Origin: CAZAMP01 sp964486455
GTDB lineage: Bacteria; Eisenbacteria; RBG-16-71-46; CAZAMP01
Direction of reading: 5' to 3'
NCBI GenBank assembly: GCA_964486455.1
Contig: CAZAMP010000068.1
Coordinates: forward strand, 1-18,880
Length of the DNA: 18,880 bases
Shown here: positions 15,730 through 18,880 of the stretch, one piece after another
Numbering within the stretch: position 1 is the stretch's first letter
Layout of the letters: each line of letters begins with the position of its first letter
The notes under the pieces: model-generated
Databases searched by the model: none
Seen by the model: only the letters and a program-made list of their open reading frames with translations
What the model was told of the DNA's origin: nothing
Translations under genes and position numbers: made by a program

Positions 15730-17640
15730 ATGCGCGAATTCATGCAAAGAACGATCGCCGGCGGGCGTGACGGTCTCGGCGCCGGGCTGGATCTCGGAAT
15801 CGTCCACGCCGCGATCCTGGCGACCGCTGGGCTGTACAACACGTCCGCGCTGCTCGAGATCGTCTTCTCCTTCGCCCGATACGCGGGCCTCGTGGGTCTC
15901 ATCGGAGGCGCTGCCGGCATTCTGATTGCCGTAGCAACCCGTCTGCTGCCCGGCATGCGAAGCAGGCGACGCGGCGGTGTGTTCGGTCTCGCGCTCTTCG
16001 TCTTCTACGGACTCACCTGGGGGATCTTCCTCCTCAAGCAGGCCATCCAGTCGCGCGTGACCCTGGCAATTGTCGGGGGCCTGGGCACATTGCTGGTTCT
16101 GGTCGCGCTCTATGCGGTCATGGCTTCGCTCCGGGTCGGCCGGCGCGACGCGGCGCGAGGATCGGCGCCGATCGGCGGCTTCATCGGATTGCTCGTGCTT
16201 GCCGTCGCGCTCTATGCCTTTCCCAAGACCGTGCCCGATCGACCCGCCGCCGACACGGACGACGCGATCATGATCCCCCCATCCGAGCGACTCGTCGAGG
16301 AGGCAAAGCGTGCGTTCACAGAACGACGCTGGAATGTTCTGCTTCTCACCGTCGACACGCTCCGTGCCGATCGTCTCGGCTGCTACGGGTACGGTCGCCC
16401 GACATCGCCGGCGATCGATTCGCTTGCGTCCGAGGGCGTCCGATTCGAGCACGCGATCTGTCAACGTCCGAAAACGAGTCCGAGTTTCGCGACGATCCTG
16501 ACCGGTACGTATCCCGCGCACCACGGCATTCACGACGCGCTGCAGCTGCTGAAGCCCTCAAGCGTGACGCTTGCCGAGGTCCTCGGCGACGCCGGTTGGA
16601 CAACCGCTGCCGTGATCACGAACGGAAATCTGTATCCGGATTTCGGCTTCGACCAGGGTTTCGAGACGTATGCGTACGGTCACAAGGACGCCGGCACGGG
16701 CACGGCTCTCTCGCTCGATTGGCTGGACGCGAACGGCACGATGAGCGAGCCGTGGTTTCTCTGGGTCCACCACACGGATCCGCATACGCCGTATGACCCG
16801 CCGAAAGAGTACGAGGCCATGTTCGCGGAACCTTCGGGGGCTGTAGGGGCGGCTTTCGAGTCGAGCGATTCGGTCGCCCACCGGCGCCAGTGCGATCTCT
16901 ACGACGCGGAGATCCGCTACACCGCGGACCAAATGGGTCGCATCCTTCGATGGATCGCGAAGAACAACATGAGAGACCGGACGCTCATCGTCTTCACCGC
17001 GGATCACGGCGAGAGCCTCGGTGAGCACGGCTACTACTACGAGCACGGGCTTCATCCCTATGATGCATCGGGCCGCATTCCGCTCATCATCTCCGCGCCC
17101 GGGGCGGTGCCCGCCGGAGTGGTCTCCCCAGCGCTCGTCGGTGGTGTAGACATTCTGCCGACACTGATGGACGCGCTCGGCCTCCCGCAGCCAGAGGATG
17201 TTCAAGGAATGAGCGCTTTGCCGGCGGTCGTCGGTTTGACTGAGGATGGCCCGCGCGAGTTCGTTTTCCTCGAGGCCGGGTATGGCCCGCATAACGACGT
17301 CGGATACACCCGCGCGCTCCGCCGACATGACACGAAATATGTTCAGCGACTCACGGGTTGGGCGCGACTACCGGAGACACCTGTCGATTTCGTGTGGACG
17401 TTTGATGCGAGGGTCGAGCGGGGATTGCAGGCGGACGAGTTCTACGATCTTCGTGCGGATCCCGGCGAGACGGTGAACCTGCTGAACAGCCGCTCCGATC
17501 TCGCACGCCGCGAGCGTGAGACATTGGCGGCCTTCGCTTCGCAGCTTCTTCACGCCACGATGGCGTCTATTGACGATGACCCCACCGCGATTTCTCCTGA
17601 GGCCCTCGAATCCCTCCGCGGTCTCGGCTACATCGACTAG
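15730..17640 (+). CDS. Second membrane-anchored sulfatase-fold protein
   Basis: This 636-residue protein is a paralogue of the protein at 12843-14738. N-terminal hydrophobic segments (about 20-45, 49-70, 84-102, 110-131 and 149-166) precede a sulfatase-fold domain. Metal sites: Asp209 in LLLTVDTLRADRL, the WVHHTDPHTPYD loop, and FTADHGESLGEHG. The catalytic residue aligned with the sulfatase Cys is Thr249, in T-S-P-S-F; the usual Arg or His four positions on is Phe253, so the active site differs even from its paralogue. The C-terminus is LRGLGYID, again the shared tail. There is no good Shine-Dalgarno site at ATG 15730; Met5 is an alternative. It is probably part of the same cluster as the upstream genes. 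A phosphodiesterase or phosphotransferase activity is more likely than sulfate-ester hydrolysis, but this is inference. Confidence 0.87.
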   Translation: MREFMQRTIAGGRDGLGAGLDLGIVHAAILATAGLYNTSALLEIVFSFARYAGLVGLIGGAAGILIAVATRLLPGMRSRRRGGVFGLALFVFYGLTWGIFLLKQAIQSRVTLAIVGGLGTLLVLVALYAVMASLRVGRRDAARGSAPIGGFIGLLVLAVALYAFPKTVPDRPAADTDDAIMIPPSERLVEEAKRAFTERRWNVLLLTVDTLRADRLGCYGYGRPTSPAIDSLASEGVRFEHAICQRPKTSPSFATILTGTYPAHHGIHDALQLLKPSSVTLAEVLGDAGWTTAAVITNGNLYPDFGFDQGFETYAYGHKDAGTGTALSLDWLDANGTMSEPWFLWVHHTDPHTPYDPPKEYEAMFAEPSGAVGAAFESSDSVAHRRQCDLYDAEIRYTADQMGRILRWIAKNNMRDRTLIVFTADHGESLGEHGYYYEHGLHPYDASGRIPLIISAPGAVPAGVVSPALVGGVDILPTLMDALGLPQPEDVQGMSALPAVVGLTEDGPREFVFLEAGYGPHNDVGYTRALRRHDTKYVQRLTGWARLPETPVDFVWTFDARVERGLQADEFYDLRADPGETVNLLNSRSDLARRERETLAAFASQLLHATMASIDDDPTAISPEALESLRGLGYID

Positions 17641-17934
17641 GCTTCAACCACGCGCCCCGCGTCAGCGAGGTGTGATTTGTCTCCCCGGGGAAACAGCCTG
17701 AAGGTCATCCGCGTCGTTCGAAGGAGACCTCGGAGAGTCACAGTGAACGACTCTTCTCGATGAGCGCTTTCTGACCACGCTCTCTATGCTGCGATGAGGG
17801 GCTAGCTGCTGCTCAAGCCCATCTGCAATCCTCACACTCACCTATGTTTTCAACATTTTACGCTTGTCTTCTCCTGCACTTATGTGTAAGTTTGAACTCC
17901 CCCGGATCTCATCCAACTTCCGTCAGGTGACATC
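17641..17934. other. Intergenic region upstream of the HNH-type gene
   Basis: These 294 bp contain no credible ORF. A 10-bp palindrome TCCCCGGGGA sits at about 17682-17691. An AT-richer stretch (17845-17895) holds a weak promoter candidate, TTGTCT (17864-17869), 17 nt, then TAAGTT (17887-17892), which would give a leader of about 40 nt. AGGTG (17925-17929) is the likely ribosome site for ATG 17935. I see no clear terminator after the sulfatase-fold gene. Confidence 0.3.
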
Positions 17935-18880
17935 ATGGCTACCAAGACTGTGAAGACGAATGTGTCCTCTGATTCCGCTGCCCAGGCTCCTTCCCCGGCG
18001 TCCGCTGCATCCCCCACGTCCGTGAGGCCCCTTCCGGCAACGACCGCACCACCCTCCGCTCTGACCGCCTATCGTCCCGGGCTGTCCGCCATTGAGATCC
18101 ACGAGCATCTCTGCGAGGCCGTCACGGAGATGCGCCTCGCCGAGCAGAACGCTGTGTTCTGGTTCTCCGAGGTTCTCCGTCGAAAGCTCTTCCGAGAGCT
18201 CGGCTATGCATCGATCCATGCCTATGGCTCCGAAGCGCTCGGCTTCTCCCGCAGCAAGATCTATCACTTCATTCGGTTGAGCGAGGCGTTCGCGGATCTT
18301 CCCAGACTCAAGCGGGCGGTGACGACGGGACAGGTCCCCTGGACGAAGGCCCGGGAGATCGTCTCGGTGGCGACGAGGAACACTGAAGCACGCTGGGTGA
18401 AGGAAGCGAGATCATCCTCTCGCCGCGAGCTGGAGGAGAAGGTGTCGGAGACGAGGAGGAGGGCCGCGGCCGAGCGCGGGTCGAAGGCGCGCCGGCAGGA
18501 GCGGGCGGGCCAGGCGACGCTGTCGTTGGGCGCCCCGGGAGGCGAGGGGTCGGGAGGCGATGGCACGTCGACGGCCGGCGGCGTGACGGGTGGGTGCTCG
18601 CCGCGCAGCGATCTCCCCATCGAGGTGCCGGTGACCGTGCAGCTTCGGCTATCGCCGATCCAGGCGGCCCGTCTGGAGGCGCTCATCGAGAAGAGCCGTT
18701 CGCAGGGCCACCGCGAGTCGCGGGAAGAGCTGATCCTGGGCGCGCTCGAGGAGCTTGTGTCGGCGGACTATGTCCGGGCACGTGAAGAGAGGCGCGCCAA
18801 ACGAACCAAGGGCAGCGGCCGCGGCAAGTCACGCCCTCTCCACTCCCCCTATCAGGTTGTCGTCTACACATGCGAGACGT
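17935..18880 (+). CDS. HNH-endonuclease-type protein, N-terminal part (runs off window)
   Basis: A frame opening at ATG 17935 stays open for 315 codons to the right edge. The start has an AGGTG ribosome site 5 nt upstream. The N-terminus is a low-complexity Ala/Pro/Ser/Thr tail (about 1-45). A helical domain (about 50-170) follows, with ELGYASIHAYGSEALGFSRS, a helix-turn-helix-like stretch, and GQVPWTKAREIVSVAT. Next come a Gly-rich linker (about 200-222) and a second helical segment (PVTVQLRLSPIQAARLEALIEK). The last residues (SPYQVVVYTCET) match the usual lead into a zinc-ribbon/HNH nuclease region in proteins of this type, which would lie beyond the window; the nuclease call is therefore inferred from architecture. 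Such proteins can be multicopy and may mark mobile or island DNA. The cut is at the window edge, not necessarily in the genome. Confidence 0.65.
   Translation, partial: MATKTVKTNVSSDSAAQAPSPASAASPTSVRPLPATTAPPSALTAYRPGLSAIEIHEHLCEAVTEMRLAEQNAVFWFSEVLRRKLFRELGYASIHAYGSEALGFSRSKIYHFIRLSEAFADLPRLKRAVTTGQVPWTKAREIVSVATRNTEARWVKEARSSSRRELEEKVSETRRRAAAERGSKARRQERAGQATLSLGAPGGEGSGGDGTSTAGGVTGGCSPRSDLPIEVPVTVQLRLSPIQAARLEALIEKSRSQGHRESREELILGALEELVSADYVRAREERRAKRTKGSGRGKSRPLHSPYQVVVYTCET

Noticed and set aside
1..18880. CRISPR array, tRNA or rRNA genes, complete insertion sequence
   Set aside because: No regularly spaced repeats, no cloverleaf-like sequences and no transposase domain were seen on either strand by eye.

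Overview
The window is a high-GC bacterial segment. It encodes a TonB-dependent receptor, a periplasmic-type multiheme cytochrome, a lipoprotein and several membrane proteins, so the organism is diderm (Gram-negative type). Two things suggest an uncultured, metagenome-assembled lineage, perhaps near Candidatus Eisenbacteria or Gemmatimonadota: the style of the HNH-associated protein at the right edge, and the large membrane-anchored sulfatase-fold proteins ending in a LRxLGYI motif. That placement is inference from memory only. A run of exactly 100 N (5338-5437) shows that this is a scaffold, not a finished sequence.

Layout. (1) 1-3936, plus strand: the tail of an upstream gene, an EamA-type exporter, an alpha/beta hydrolase and a TonB-dependent receptor, tightly packed as one operon. 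(2) 3937-4219: an intergenic stretch holding a 21-bp, 20/21 matched inverted repeat (3939-3959 / 4050-4070), which looks like a 132-bp MITE-like element. (3) 4220-5337: an octaheme HAO-like cytochrome c cut by the gap. (4) 5438-8776: after the gap comes an accessory-looking block with somewhat lower GC in the lines I sampled. It holds the C-terminal half of a D12-class adenine DNA methyltransferase, a minus-strand zinc-finger/membrane protein, a COG4119-type NUDIX hydrolase and an ankyrin-repeat lipoprotein. (5) 8958-12691, minus strand: a two-gene operon of the YhaO/YhaN (SbcD/SbcC-like) type, a nuclease plus an SMC-like ATPase with a membrane hairpin. (6) 12843-17640, plus strand: sulfatase-fold protein, PflX-like radical SAM protein, sulfatase-fold protein. 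Both sulfatase-fold proteins have Thr where true sulfatases have the formylglycine-precursor Cys. (7) 17935-18880: the N-terminal part of an HNH-endonuclease-type protein running off the window.

How the genes fit together. The 4-bp ATGA overlaps at 1798, 11435 and 14735 indicate translational coupling within three operons. Overlapping divergent promoters seem to drive the YhaO/YhaN operon and the sulfatase cluster from 12692-12842. The apparent continuous ORF across the N-gap (cytochrome into methyltransferase) is an assembly artefact. No tRNA, rRNA, CRISPR array or complete insertion sequence was seen. The strongest candidates for something less described are the Thr-type sulfatase-fold / radical SAM / sulfatase-fold cassette and the MITE-like repeat. 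I see no convincing evidence for a wholly new multi-gene defence system.
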